Shown here in pieces: positions 21,971 to 33,563 of a DNA stretch of 64,000 nt. Numbering within the stretch: the first letter of the stretch is position 1; each line of letters starts with the position of its first letter. Under the pieces are notes generated by a model that was not told the DNA's origin, searched no databases, and worked only from the letters and a program-made list of their open reading frames with translations. The position numbers and the translations under genes are program-made. The stretch is from NCBI GenBank assembly GCA_023213395.1, contig CM041465.1, forward strand, positions 138,205,741-138,269,740, in the 5' to 3' direction. The stretch comes from Cycas panzhihuaensis (taxonomy: Eukaryota > Cycadophyta).

Positions 21971-23600
21971 ATGTCAATTGAAAATATTAGTGACACAAAG
22001 GATAACGATCACGAAGAAGAGGAAGCCAAAAATCTACTTGCAAAATATACAGAATTAAGATATGAACAAAGAGATATAGAGAATACATTTGCTCATCCAG
22101 AGGGGGAAGAGAAGCAACAAGGAGAGCTGAAAACAACTCAAATTAACTGTGAGACAGAAGAAGACCCTAAAAACATTACGATTGGTATTTATTGGGATGA
22201 AAAAATAGTGGTAGAAGCCCAAGCACTATTCGACGAATACTGAGATGTTTTTGCTTGATCCTATAAAGACCTTAAGGGAATCTCTCCTAAAATTAGGATG
22301 CACCACATAGATTTAATTGAAGGAGCAAAACCAGTGAAGCAAAGACCTTATAGAATGAACCTAAAATATAAAGAAAAAGTAAAAGTGGAACTTGACAAGA
22401 TGTTAAAGGCAACATATATATACGAAATTGAATACAGTGATTGGGTCAGCCTTATTATGGATGTACCTAAAAAGAATGGAAACATTCAAGTTTGTGTAGA
22501 ATATCAACAATTGAATAAAGTCATCAGAAAAGATCCCTTTCCCATTCCTTTTATAGAAGAAATTTTAGAAATTGTTGGATGAAAAGAAGTTTACTCCTTT
22601 ACAGACTGATTTAGCAATTACAATCAGGTAAGTATCACCCTTGAAGATCAACACAAAACTACATTCATAACTGAGTGGGGAACATACGGATACTATGTCA
22701 TGCAATTTGGCCTTATAAATGCTCAAGCAACTTTCCAATGAATAGTATTAAATATATTCAAAAAATTAATTAGAGAAATAATAGTGGTATTCCTGGATGA
22801 TAGGACCTTATATGGAATAATGAGGAATCATATGGAAAACTTAAGAACAATGCTACAAACCTGTAGAGAAAACCAGTTGTGTTTGAATCCAAAAAAATGT
22901 ACCTTCTTGGTACCCTTTGGTAACCTCCTTTGCCATGTAGTAAGTAAAGAAGGACTAATGACCGATCCAGCTAAGGTTGCAATAATATTACATTTTCCTC
23001 AACCCCAAAATCAAAAATAAATGAAAGGATTTATGAGATTAATAGGGTATTACTAGAAATTTGTGAAGGGTTATGCACAAATAGCAGGACCATTAGAAGA
23101 CCTTCTGAAGAAAGAAATAGAATGGCAATGGGGGCCAGATCAACAAAAAGTATACAAAACCTTAAAATGCACTATAGCGTCAACTTTGGTATTATGTTTT
23201 CTTGACTAGAATAAAATATTCCATGTACACGTAGATGCTTCCCAATACGTAATTGGGTGTGTTCAGGCATAACCAGGAGATAAAGGTATAGATAGACCTA
23301 TATACTTTGTCGGTTGTAAGTTAACTAAAGTTGAACATAACTATACGACAACTAAGAGAGAAGCACTCAGGATGGTATACACACTTGCAAACTTGTTTAT
23401 ATTCTATGTGGATCATCAGGCACTTATGTGTTTGGTAAATAAACCATTACTAAGAGTGTGAATCAGTCATTGGTTAATGCTATTCCAATAGTTTACTTTT
23501 TGAATCATAGTAAAACTGAGAAAAGCCCATATTATTCTCGACCAACTCTCAAGAATACGCAATGGTAAAAACGTTGTTAGAATCCTAGATGATTTTTCAG
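21971..23600 (+). pseudogene. Element B reverse transcriptase and RNase H
   Basis: It begins with an acidic leader (DHEEEEAKNLLAKY), then LFDEY-stop-DVFA with SYKDLKGISPKIRMHHIDL, KPVKQRPYRMN, VPKKNGNIQVCVEYQQLNK, DPFPIPF and the catalytic F-L-D-D at 22790-22801. The connection domain CLNPKKCTF is near 22890. RNase H follows with HVHVDASQYVIGCVQA (first Asp kept, about 23225), YTTTKREAL (Glu kept) and FYVDHQALMCLVNKPLL (Asp kept), so the RNase H catalytic residues look intact. More than ten stops, mainly TAG or TGA at Trp/Gln/Arg positions, disrupt it. Confidence 0.92.
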
Positions 23601-23609
23601 ATGCAGCAC

Positions 23610-24890
23610 TTTTTAGCATAGAATTCATCCCCATAGAATGGTATCAAGATATAATAGAATATTTAGTTATGGGGCAATGTCTGCTAACCATGGATAAAAC
23701 ACAAAGACGAAACTTAGTAAGGAAAGCAGAACCCTATCAATTAATTGGGGGAGAATTATATCGGTTAGGACCTGATGATATCTTACGACGATGCATCCGC
23801 TTACATGAAATAAATCAAGTAATATCTCAAGCTCACGAGGGTGTGGTTGGAGGATATGTAGGGACAAAAAATACGCAAAGAAAAATTTTAACCGCATGAT
23901 TTTGGTGGCCAACCATGTTTGAAGACGTAAAAAGCTAGGTAAAAAGGTGTGATTATTGCCAAAGAGTGGGAAAGCCTGATAAACAAGACTTCAATCCTCT
24001 AAATCCAATTCTTTCATTGGTACCATTTGAGAAATGGGGCTTTGATTTCATCGGACCTATCAAACCAGCAACTAGACGAACCCAAGCACATTATATCCTA
24101 GTAGCTATGGATTATGCCATAAAATGGGTAGAAGCATGACCACTAAGGAAAGCAGATTCAACCAGTATGGCCAAATTCCTGTATGAAGTTATTATTACCA
24201 AGTTTGGGTGTCCCATCGAGTTAATCAACGATCAAGGAGCTCATTTATTGAATGAAGTGATAAAAGAACTCACAGAAATATTTATGATCACACATCATAA
24301 ATCCATGCCATATTACCCATGTGTGAATGGACAGGTAGAAAGTTTTAATAAGATTCCAGAAAACTGCCTACGAAAGGTATGCGACATCGAGAGAACTGAC
24401 TGGGCAGAAAAACTATCGTCAGTTTTATGGGTATTTCGTATTACATAAAAGCAAGCCATAGGATACACCCCATTTAATCTAGTATATGGAGTTGAAGCCA
24501 TACACCCTATTGAATTTCAGATACGCAGTTTAAGGATTGCACTGGCTTGTCAATTAGACGATATTGAATCTCTACGAGAATGTTTACGATAGCTAATCCA
24601 ACTCAATAAGGATCGATAGAAATTAGAATGGCTGCAAGAAGTCGAAAAGAAGAGGCAAAAAGTATGGCATGACTGCCATCTTTGTTACCCTCAATTTAGA
24701 GAGGGGGAACAAGTATTGTTATATGACAGCAAATTCCACACCCATCCTAGAAAGTTGAAACTCAGATGGTTAGGACCTTGCCAGGTGGAAAGTATATACC
24801 ATAATGGATTAGTTCAACTAAGTGATATGAACGGATATAAACTACCCACTTTGGTCAATGGTAGTAGACTGAAAAAATATCATCATTAGC
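23610..24890 (+). pseudogene. Element B integrase
   Basis: HHCC domain: LHEINQVISQAHEG and CDYCQRVGK. Core: WGFDFIGPI (first Asp, about 24035), LINDQGAHLL (second Asp, about 24225), NGQVESFNK (Glu, about 24325). The C-terminal part reads EGEQVLLYDSKFHTHPRKLKLRW, LGPCQVESIYHNGLVQLSD and LVNGSRLKKYHH, typical of a gypsy integrase tail without a chromodomain. Stops occur at 23900, 23937, 24137 and 24446, mostly where Trp, Gln or Arg is expected. It ends near TAG 24888. Confidence 0.93.
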
Positions 24891-25224
24891 TCTAGTATAA
24901 GTCAACTAGATGCACCATATGTGTTTGCATGAAATTGTGAGACAGCCAAAGTTGTCCTAGTATCGGCACCATGACTCTATATCGATACATAAACATAAAA
25001 ATCCTGACAAAAAAAATCAAAAAATAAAGAAAAACTAATCGTAACTCATAAAAATTGTACATCTAGACAAAAGCCCAAGCAAAATACACTTTGCATACCA
25101 AATTAAGAATGTAAGCAAGTCAGAAGAACTCTTAGAAGATGATGTGTTCCTCCTAGGGAGTGGATAAGATAGAAAACAACTGAAAAAAGGAACCATCCCA
25201 AACAGGGAACAGACTGAATAACAT

Positions 25225-26470
25225 GTGTTCCAAAATGGGAATGCGACCCAAACAAACCTTAAAACAGAGTTTATAAGTGAAGAAACCCTAGAATCATTCC
25301 ATTTTTTGAATGCACGGACAAAAGGAGACAAGAGCCCACAAAGAAATAGATCATCCAAACATCCAAATAAAGGAACGTACATTTGCCATAATGAAGATTG
25401 CAGGTATCTAGGAGACTTACCTGCCAAAGTTATAAACAGAATTCAAGGAATTGTTATAGAACTTCAGAGTAAAGATTAAGCAAGCTAGATGGGAAGATTT
25501 TGTGATTCTGCCTCCTTTGTATTGGGACCCTAAAATAATGGAAGAAATCATTATAGCCATGAAGTGGAACCAGGGAAAGATAAAGATGGATGCAATAACC
25601 ATCCAGGAAGTTACAGGGTTATCCAATGAAGGAGAAAACTCCACACTTACAAGAAAATCACAAGTTGACAGAGAGACATGGACGAGAGAACTGTGCACTC
25701 CAGCCACTCAAGTCTATTCCGGAGGTATCAGAATCATCGACATTATACATAAGAAGCTACAATGGGCTGCCAAGATCTTAGTCTCTAAATTCCTCTCAAA
25801 GAAAAAACACACTTACATTTCGGGAGGGTTAATACCCTTATTGCTAGCACTATGAGATGACGTTAGAATGAATTGGTGTGAGTTTCTAGCTTCTAGCTTC
25901 TAGCATTGAGTAGAAGTTAGGAGAACTGTAGAGTCATCCCTTCAAGCAACCATTTCTCTTGCTAGCCTTACTATTCTATCAGTGTCCAGATACTCATCCT
26001 CCTTCACTACCCATTCAACTAGGAGAGTCGGTGATAAAGAAATGGGTCAACACCATGTCAAGTAATGTCCAAGATCTAGAGGTGAAGCGCTAGGTTAAAG
26101 CATAGATGACTAAAGTCTTAAAATAGGTGCAACACAAACTAGGAACTTCGTTTCCATACTGGTAAAAATAAGGAATAAAAAGAGGCTCAAAGAGAAGCAG
26201 GGAACAACCCACTAAGGAGGAGCTACCACTAAAGTGGGAAATGAAGATCCCTCAAGCAATGTTAGAGCCAGGGGAAGGTTCTTCACAACCAACCCTATGT
26301 GAGAAGGGTACATACATAGTTCAGACACTACAAGAATTAGAAGAAGGCTACAAAAGATAAATAACTGAATTACATGAGAAAATCAAGGAAAAAGATGCCA
26401 TTATAGCAACCCTTAGATAGATTAACGTAGATGTGTTAAAAGCAATTGAGTCAACAGGACTGCAGGGGTA
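25225..26470 (+). pseudogene. Element B extra ORF downstream of integrase, with coiled coil
   Basis: Sense-strand coding remnants: GTYICHNEDCRYLGDLPAKVINRIQG (about 25370-25450), a frame shift, then WEDFVILPPLYWDP, KIKMDAITIQEVTGLSNEGE, and AAKILVSKFLSKKKHTYISGG to about 25855. Spacing of the I-x-x-x-T-G-L-x-x-x-G-E stretch and the later TYIS-GG with I/L-rich helices resembles the 'putative plant transposon protein' domain (Pfam PF20167 type), but only loosely. Further on, 26305-26465 gives QTLQELEEGYKR and TELHEKIKEKDAIIATLR, a short coiled coil. Function unknown. It could instead be an env-like remnant, but I see no signal peptide or membrane segment. Confidence 0.45.
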
Positions 26471-26483
26471 GCCCTAACATCAA

Positions 26484-27359
26484 AAAGGGGAGGAGAAAGC
26501 ATACCAAAATTTTTTTGAATTTTTTAAAGTTGGACATGGATGCTCAACTATTTTTGTTGACCCCAGATAGATGTTGCAATTATAATTAATGGCATACATT
26601 TAGAAAAAGAACTAATGAAGAACCAGCAGTGAATTTGACAAAACCATCAGCTGAGATGCATTCGAGACATGAAATGGATAGTATAAGGCTGGAATTACAG
26701 TCCATTCCATCTCTGGAATGGATATTGTGCAACAAGAACACACCGAACAAAAAGGGAACGTATGTTGGATAGAAGGAACACAACACGTAGATGAGAACGA
26801 TTATGGTACGAAGGTGACACATGGACAGCTATAAGGACAAACGAATGATTAAGGATTAATAAAGGAATTGGGGCTGAACAAGTGTCCATTCTAGAAAATG
26901 AATGATTGTGACTGTAGTTGTAATTGTTCTACAACAAGGACACATAGTGTATATAATCACATCCATTCACTGGGATGGATGTGAGAACTGAGTTAGTGAA
27001 TTCCAACAGTTCCTAATCTGGTACTGTTGACTAGTTAGACCGAATGGACCTTATATGATGTAATTTTGACTATTGTCTAATGAAATAAAAAGAGTTATGT
27101 GAATAATTATGTGTACTTATTATGGAATGCATGTGAATTATGGACTTATGTGGATGATTAACTAAAGAATATGTATGTTGACCACCTGCACACACCCTAG
27201 ACTATAGTGGAAAACCCTTGACAAGTGAAGAATTGCAGTAGGAAGTAGATTTCTTAGTCAACACTTGAATTGAATCTGTCTGTTGTAATTTAGTGAGCTG
27301 AGAAAAGTAATCTATGTTCCAAGTGTTCTCGTATTGCTCTATGAGGTTTATTTTTAGGG
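26484..27359 (+). repeat. Possible element B 3' LTR and flank
   Basis: It starts after the PPT-like AAAAAGGGGAGGAGAAAG (about 26479-26500). It contains a TATA-like GTATATAATC (about 26949-26958), an AATGAAATAAAAAG polyadenylation-like stretch near 27080, and two perfect short hairpins (26701-26722 and 26958-26983). No partner LTR is in the window, so the boundaries are unknown. No gene is seen. Confidence 0.4.
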
Positions 27360-27377
27360 AATGCCAATTGTTGCCCG

Positions 27378-28014
27378 TTGCCTCCTTGCATGTTCTTTTC
27401 TACCAATGGAACCATTGAAGTTCCTTGTCACATAAAGGAAGAGATGCTATTAAGACTTGCTCTTGATCATGTAAGGTGTATGCCTGGAAGTAGATTTCCA
27501 CCTAAAGTATCCAACTATGAATATCTCTTGATTTGTCAGGACCATTTAAAAAAAAAATTGTCCCTTTGAGGCCATTTTTTGGTTCAAAATCCCTTTGATT
27601 TCTTTGCTAGTGGTCCCTTTGGTTCTTTTGTTCATAGAATTCTTCTTTAGACTCCCAACAATCTTTGTGTTTCTGAGATTTATCTTGTCTTCAAGTTTCT
27701 CCTTCTTCTTTAATCTTGTCCAACCTCTTGCTTATGTTGCTCGTTGAATTCTTGAGGTCATTTAGGATTCCTTCTAAACGTGTATCCATGCTTTATATCT
27801 TATCATTCAATTGGTTGACCCTTTTATCTATGTCTCCTATGGTTACTACTAGGGTATTCACCATCTTATTTTGTTAAAGAGTCCTTCCTGACCTTAGTTC
27901 CATTTGAAAGGAAGTGGGGTAAGGAAAGAAAAGGAGGATAGTATTTCCTTATTTTCCCTTTGACTTCCTTTGTTATAATAAAGTTGAATCTCCTTTAGAA
28001 TGGCTTCTAACGAA
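27378..28014 (-). pseudogene. Minus-strand gypsy leader/gag remnant downstream of LTR-X copy B
   Basis: On the minus strand the PBS is followed by SLEAILKEIQLYYNKG, then a coiled-coil-like stretch (VTIGDIDKRVNQLNDKI, DTRLEGILNDLKNS, KRLDKIKEEGE) and stop-ridden sequence to about 27380. This order (LTR, Met PBS, short coiled-coil leader) is usual for chromoviral gag, but the capsid core is not recognisable. It would be the 5' part of the element owning LTR-X; the rest is missing. Confidence 0.45.
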
Positions 28015-28026
28015 GCTCTAATACCG
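28015..28026 (-). other. PBS of the LTR-X element (initiator-Met type)
   Basis: The minus strand reads CGGTATTAGAGC, two transitions away from the standard TGGTATCAGAGC. It is separated by two bases from the LTR end GGCTTTCTATA. Confidence 0.75.
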
Positions 28027-28028
28027 CT

Positions 28029-28803
28029 TATAGAAAGCCACAGACCAAATTTATCAAAAACTAGGAAAATAGTGTGTAATATACATAAAGAATGCAAGCT
28101 ATCTAATATTTGATATCACACAAGAGAGTACTTAACTAGAATAGAGAAATTAAGCTTTTAATATCAATTTTGAATATAATAAATGCTATGTACAACTTAC
28201 AGAAAAAGACACCAGATTATATCTTTCTCTTTGAGGCAAGGTTCCCTCCCAAATTGCAGCCCTAAAGACCAAAAATGCAGCAGCCACTATTCACTTTGGA
28301 TGCCCTAGGAAGAGGCCCAAGATCCTTATAAATAGGTGGCACAAATGGCACTAAGTAACTTTGCCAAAAGGAGGATGGAATTCGGCTAGTATAATCATTC
28401 AAAGTTGGTTAAAATACATTTTGAAGTTGGCCAGAAACTAAGGTAATTACTACTCACTTTAAGTCGGCCAAACAACTCTTTAGAAGTTGACTAGATAGGA
28501 GGAAAGAAATGCTACATAGGTCTTCATTATGTCCATAGCCTCTCATCATTCGCTAATGAGCTCATATAGAGTGAAACATGTTCTAAGTACACAATATACA
28601 ATTAGAGCTGTTAATGGAAGACTCTTTTGCATTGTTCTATTAAATCTCTTTTGAATTTCTCATGTGCTTTATTGCATCTGCTGTTTGCTCACTTTATTAA
28701 ATATTTTGCTTGCACTTTTCCTCTAAGTAATATATATTGCTCATTGTATTTTCCTCTCCTAAACAAGATGTTTTATTTGAGTCTAAGCTATTATAAACCA
28801 ACA
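28029..28803 (-). repeat. LTR-X copy B (775 bp)
   Basis: On the minus strand it starts TGTTGGTTTATAA at 28803 and ends GTGGCTTTCTATA next to the Met PBS, the form typical of chromoviral LTRs. Bases 28165-28755 match 2963-3555, and 28761-28803 match 20391-20433. Copy B lacks TE1 and so preserves the empty target site TTTTC-CTCTC-CTAAAC. A TATAAATAG string near 28327 lies on the plus strand and is not in the LTR's own orientation. Confidence 0.82.
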
Positions 28804-31560
28804 CAACAAGATCTTTCAAGACATTCCAAAAGAGTTAATAAGCATGCAATATAGTTAATACTAGGAGTTACACTAGTCAACATCTGACCTTACAGATACC
28901 CACACCACTTCAAGAAGGAAATATAACAAATCACCAAGAATTTGTTACAACAGGGAGCTATTATGGCCAGTTCCAGTCCTTTTCCATCACCAATTATTTT
29001 GATCGAAAAGAAGGATGGGTCACATCGGATGTGTGCTCACTATCTTGCTCTTAACAAGTTAACAATCAAGAATAGGTGTCCAATGCTATGGATTGACATT
29101 TTGTGAGATGAACTACATGGTGCCAAGAACATCTCTAGGATTGATCTTGCTTCAAAGACGTGTGTAAAATAACTTTCTAGACACATCAAGGCTTATTTGA
29201 GTTTTGGGTGATACCATTTGGGCCGGTTAATGAATCAACAACATTCCAATGCACCATGATCATGGTGGTTAAACCATTTATCAAGAAATTTACCCTACTA
29301 TTCTTTGATGACATTTTGATTTATAGCCAAACATTGGACAAACACTTAGAGCATTTGTAGGAAGTTTTACAAATCTTGGAAGAAAACTAATTCTTCACAA
29401 ACAAATCCAAATCCACCTTTGGACAAACAGAACTAGAATATTTGGGCCATATCATCACCCAAGACAGAGTAAAGAAGGATCCCAAAAAAAGTCCAAGCCA
29501 TCATGAATTTTCCCATGTCAAATAATATCGCAAGTGCCAGAATGTTTTTGGGGGCAATTGGATTTTTGTGACACTTCATAAAAGGATATGCAATCATAAT
29601 AGCACCATTAACGAGCCTCACAAAGAAGGGAGCTTTCATATGGAACCAACCAGTAGAACAAGCTTTCCAAGGATTGAAGAATGCCATGCTCACTACCCTG
29701 TTTTAGCTACACAAGACGTAAGAGAACCGTTTGTTTTGGAATGTGATGATTCAGGAGTTGGATTAGAAGCAATTTTGCTTTAGAACAAGTAACCCATAGC
29801 TTACAAAAGTCGGAGACTAAATTCAAGAGAACAACTAAAACATATTTACAACAAGGAAATGCTTACAATTATGCATGCCATCCACCAATGGCAACAATAC
29901 TTAGTAAGGAGCAAATTCTTGGTCAAGACTAATCATGATAGACTTAAGTAATTCTTGAATTAAAGGGCTTTATCAAACAAATAACAAAAATGGGTAAGAA
30001 AACTGCAAGCTTTCGACTTTGGTACCATCTACAAGAAAGGGAAAGAAAATGTGGTGGTAGATGCACTAACTAGGAATCCAAAGGAACCCACCCTTTGGGC
30101 AATTTCAATGGCCACATATAGGTGGGCACACGAGTTGGTACAAGAATACTAGAAAGATCTAGGGCACAACAGATACTCTAGAAAATCCAGGCAAGAACAT
30201 AAATAAAATACAGATTATGGACTAATTTAATTTTGCATAAGGGGAAGATCTTTATCCTTCATACATCAACACTCAAGGAGAAGTTCATCTAAGAAGTTCA
30301 TGTGGCACCATTATTAGGACATAGGGATTGACAAAATGTATTTCTAAGTCCATAATATATTTTTCTCCAAAAGTTTGAAAGTAGATATCTACGAGTTTGT
30401 ATCAGAATGCGACACTTGTCAAAGAACAATAGCAAAAATATTAGAAATCTAAGATCACTTACCCTTTACATATACTAGAACAAAAATGGGAGGAAATATC
30501 AATGGATTTTATAACAAGTCTATTGAGATAAGGAAGTAAGGACTTGATAATTGTAGTGGATCAATTGGCTAAGTATACACACTTTAGAGGTACTCAACGA
30601 TAGTTAAGGACAATCAGATTGTCAATCTATTTATTAAAGAATTTTGCAGACTACAGGGTTTTCCCAAAGTGATAGTAAGTGATCTAATCTAAAATTCATG
30701 AACAACTTTTGACATGAGATGTTCCACTAGGGAGGTACTAAGCTCACAATGCGCATAGCCTATCATCCACAAATAGATGGATAAATAGAAGCAGTGAATA
30801 AATGTTTGGAAGGCTATCTTTAGAACTTTTCACCTAATAAGTAACAACATTAGCATAAGTGGTTATATCCAACTAAATGGTGGTACAATACCACCTATCA
30901 CACCTTGGTCAAGATGACTCTTTTAGGCATTATATGGTTATGAACCTCTATCTCTCGTCCCATGGGCCGATAATTCCTTGTACTTATTGTATAGGACCAA
31001 CAACAATAGTTGGCTCAGATAGTACAAATTTTGAAGGACTATTTCAACTTAACAAGGAACCACATGTAATAAGAAGTTGATTTACATAGATTAGAAAGGC
31101 CATTTGAAAAAGGAGGTGGGCTTTTTTTAACGCTTCAACTATATAAACAATTTACGCTAAAGCAGGCAAGGAGGTTTAAATTGTGGCCACAATTTTATGG
31201 GCCTTATTAGATCTTGGAGAACGTAAAAGAGGTAGCCTACCAACTTGGTCTACTACTTAGCAACAAAGTGCACAATGTATTGCACATCTCTTGTGACAAT
31301 ACTTCCCATGATAATCAAGACAATACTTCCCATATTGGACGAAGAAGGATAGTTTACTGTAGAACCTGAAGTCATCATCCATATTCAAACTGGCATCTTT
31401 ACTCTAAGAAGATTTGTGAGTATTTGATCAGGTGGAGAGGCCTCAACAAGGAAGATGCCACGTGGGAATCTGAAGCGTGGTGCCAACAACATTCTCACAT
31501 TTCCATGTTTTGAAGGCAAAACATGTTTTCAACAGGCAGAACTTATAGCATTTCTTTTGA
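28804..31560 (+). pseudogene. Chromovirus pol: RT, RNase H, integrase, chromodomain
   Basis: Begins inside the RT amino part (SFKTFQKS/HPHHFKKEI-like), then VILIEKKDGSHRMCAHYLALNKLTIKNR, DELHGAKNISRIDLAS, and the catalytic F-F-D-D-I-L-I-Y at 29301-29324. RNase H: FVLECDDSGVGLEAILL (29690-29780), AYKSRRLNSREQ, YNKEMLTIMHAIHQW. Integrase: ECDTCQR (about 30400), ISMDFITSL (Asp), VIVSDLI (Asp) and a conserved IEAVNKCLEGYL (Glu, after a stop at a Gln codon). A chromodomain follows at 31409-31486. The 5' part of pol and gag are missing because LTR-X sits at the junction. Dozens of stops make this a fossil. Confidence 0.92.
31409..31486 (+). pseudogene. Chromodomain at the integrase C-terminus
   Basis: KICEYLIRWRGLNKEDATWE matches the chromodomain consensus E-Y-L-I/V-K-W-K-G-x-x-x-x-x-A-T-W-E, with the aromatic Y and both W positions kept. 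In chromoviruses it targets integration to particular chromatin. It assigns the 28804-31790 element to the chromovirus branch. Confidence 0.88.
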
Positions 31561-31773
31561 ATGCATAACTAGGCTCTACTCTTAATATTTAGTTCTTTAT
31601 TTTTCTCTCTTAATTTTGGTTGGCTACCTTTCTCAAAACCAACTTCTATTTTTAAATTTTACTTCACCTATATATGGGGCATCTTGTCCCTATTGTAAGG
31701 CATCATTAGAAGATTATCTAATTTGCTATTTTTAGCCCTAGTTGGGATTTGTTTTGGGAGGACGCCCCATGTT

Positions 31774-32030
31774 GAAAAGGGGACGTATTGTGATGTTCAA
31801 TAATTGTATGTTTTGGACATTTTATAAATAATATTGAACTATTATTATTGTCTTTGTAATTAGTATTTTCAATTAATCTTTGAGATTTGCTTATTTTACT
31901 TTAGCAATTATCATCATATCACATGGTATATTTGGATTTGCTTTGCTAAATAGCATAGATCTGTGTGTTTTCAATTGTTTTTCGTGTGAACGCCCACTAT
32001 GATTCCCATAGATTACCTTTGTGTTAAAGA
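31774..32030 (+). repeat. Chromovirus PPT and truncated 3' LTR
   Basis: The PPT-like GAAAAGGGGACG (31774-31785) is followed by TGTGATGTTCAATAATTG (31789). The LTR is AT-rich, with a TTTATAAATAATATTG box near 31822, and is cut by copia 1 sequence at about 32030. The end CA is not visible. Confidence 0.65.
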
Positions 32031-32039
32031 GTTTGCCCC

Positions 32040-33091
32040 AGTCATATGAGAAGTTTGCCATAGTTTGACAATAGCTGAGAAACTATGCACAATCACTTTT
32101 AGTGAACTTGAGGGTTTGCTATTACAACAAAAGTAGTTGTTGAAAGAAAGTAATAAAGGCAAAACATTTGGTGCATATGCAATAAAGTACAAAGGGCATA
32201 ATCTCTTTATTTAGAAGAAGAATGTTGCTCCCAAGGAACATAATGCTTAGAAGGAGGGTCCTAAGTTCTTTAAAGGACTAGGTAAATCAAGAGTATGTTA
32301 CTACTCTGATAGACCTGGGCACTTTAAAAAAGATCGTAGAAAGTTGTAATATGATCAATAGAAATAGTATGATTAGTTGAAATAGCAAAAGAAATAATGG
32401 TTTGGTTCTTTTTTTGGTCATTCTTCAAGTAAGGATGAAAATGAATGACTCTTCATACCAATTTATTAGTTGAGGTATAATTTTGATGAAGCTTGGTATA
32501 TTGATTCAAGTGTTACTAGACACATGGCGTACAAATTAGAATGGTTTAGACACATGTAGGAGGCTAAAAGTCAATTTGTTATACTTGGTGATGACTCCAT
32601 ACTACAAGCTGAAGGAATTGGCTTGGTCTTCATAATTACACCAAGTGGTGAGAGTACTTACATCAATGACATTTTGTGTGTACCTAGACTAATGAAGGAT
32701 ATGATCTTTATTAGTCAAATTGAGAAAAATAACATGAGTGTTCATTTTGAACATGGAAAATATATAATCAAAGATAGTAATGGAAAAGTGGTAATAATAG
32801 GTATAGAAGAAGATGGCCTTTATAGGTCGAAAGGCAGAAATGTGAATCAAAGAGCATTTACCACTAATATAACTTAGAAGAATCATTCACAGCTTGGATG
32901 CATGGGACATTTGCATTAGTCTTGTATTTGGTCGATGCTTAAATTAAATATGGTACATGGCTTACCAAGACTTGAAATTGAAAATTATCTATGTGAACCA
33001 TGTATAATGGTCAAGGAACATCAAGAGAAATTTGAAAGAGGTAAAGCTTGAAGAGCAAAAGAGAAATTGGACTTATGTCCACTAATATTTA
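32040..33091 (+). pseudogene. Copia 1 gag tail, protease and integrase zinc domain
   Basis: The gag tail reads SELEGLLLQQK, then a degenerate knuckle CYYSDRPGHFKKDR (32296-32337), where the second and last Cys are replaced. The protease has WYIDSSVTRHM (about 32497), with the catalytic D-S-G changed to D-S-S. It continues in an open frame 32623-32877 (INDILCVPRLMKDMIF, GLYRSKGRN). The pre-integrase part has HSQLGCMGHLH and ENYLCEPCIMVKEHQEKF, that is, H...H and C-x2-C. At 33091 the integrase core is entered (LIFID) and broken by the TRIM. Confidence 0.85.
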
Positions 33092-33096
33092 TTGAC
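33092..33096. repeat. TRIM target-site duplication, left (TTGAC)
   Basis: TTGAC before the LTR; TGGAC (33879-33883) after the second LTR, differing at one base. Confidence 0.7.
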
Positions 33097-33430
33097 TGTT
33101 AGAGTGGTTAAGTGTTAACCACATAGTTAAAGTAATGTAAATGTGGTTAATTAGTGAGTTGATTAGTTGAATGGCCATGATTAACAAAGAGTTGCATCTC
33201 TTTAGATGGACTTACCATACAGGTTTGTATATATATACCAACCCTTAGGTTGGATGTATCATCTCATTATAGTGAAATCAACGTAACGATTGATTTGGCT
33301 TAGTGGACATTTTCTCAAAATGGTTATTCGACATATATCTGGTGTATTATTCTTTGTTGTTTGCTGCTTGTTATGTATGTTGAAGATTTGGATATATGTT
33401 GTGCATGTTAAATCATTCACAATCTTAACA
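33097..33430 (+). repeat. TRIM 5' LTR
   Basis: Starts TGTTAGAGTGG and ends AATCTTAACA, immediately followed by the PBS. An AT-rich TATATATA box lies near 33229. Confidence 0.93.
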
Positions 33431-33563
33431 TGGTATCAGAGCAAGCATCAAACAATAAAGAATAGTACACGGGATATACCTAGGAAAACTCTTTTGGAAA
33501 ATACTACCTTCGCTTGGAGATTTCTAATTGAAGCCTAATTCCTTACATTTCTATTAAAGGGGA

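Larger units (their letters stand above)
20723..26483 (+). mobile_element. Element B, a second gypsy lineage lacking its 5' end
   Basis: It holds the pol amino region, RT, RNase H, integrase, an extra ORF region with a coiled coil, and a PPT-like AAAAAGGGGAGGAG near 26483. The pol wording (FAWSYKDLKGI-like, EDQHKTTFITEWGTYGYY, VNKPLL, NGQVESFNK) differs from TE1, TE2 and the chromovirus. No 5' LTR, PBS or clear gag was found; its left edge abuts the RT fragment at 20722. A possible 3' LTR follows. Confidence 0.75.

Noticed and set aside
28326-28336. TATAAATAGG on the plus strand as the promoter of a plus-strand LTR
   Set aside because: LTR-X orientation is fixed as minus by TGTTGG at 28803 and the PBS next to 28029; the plus-strand match is probably chance.
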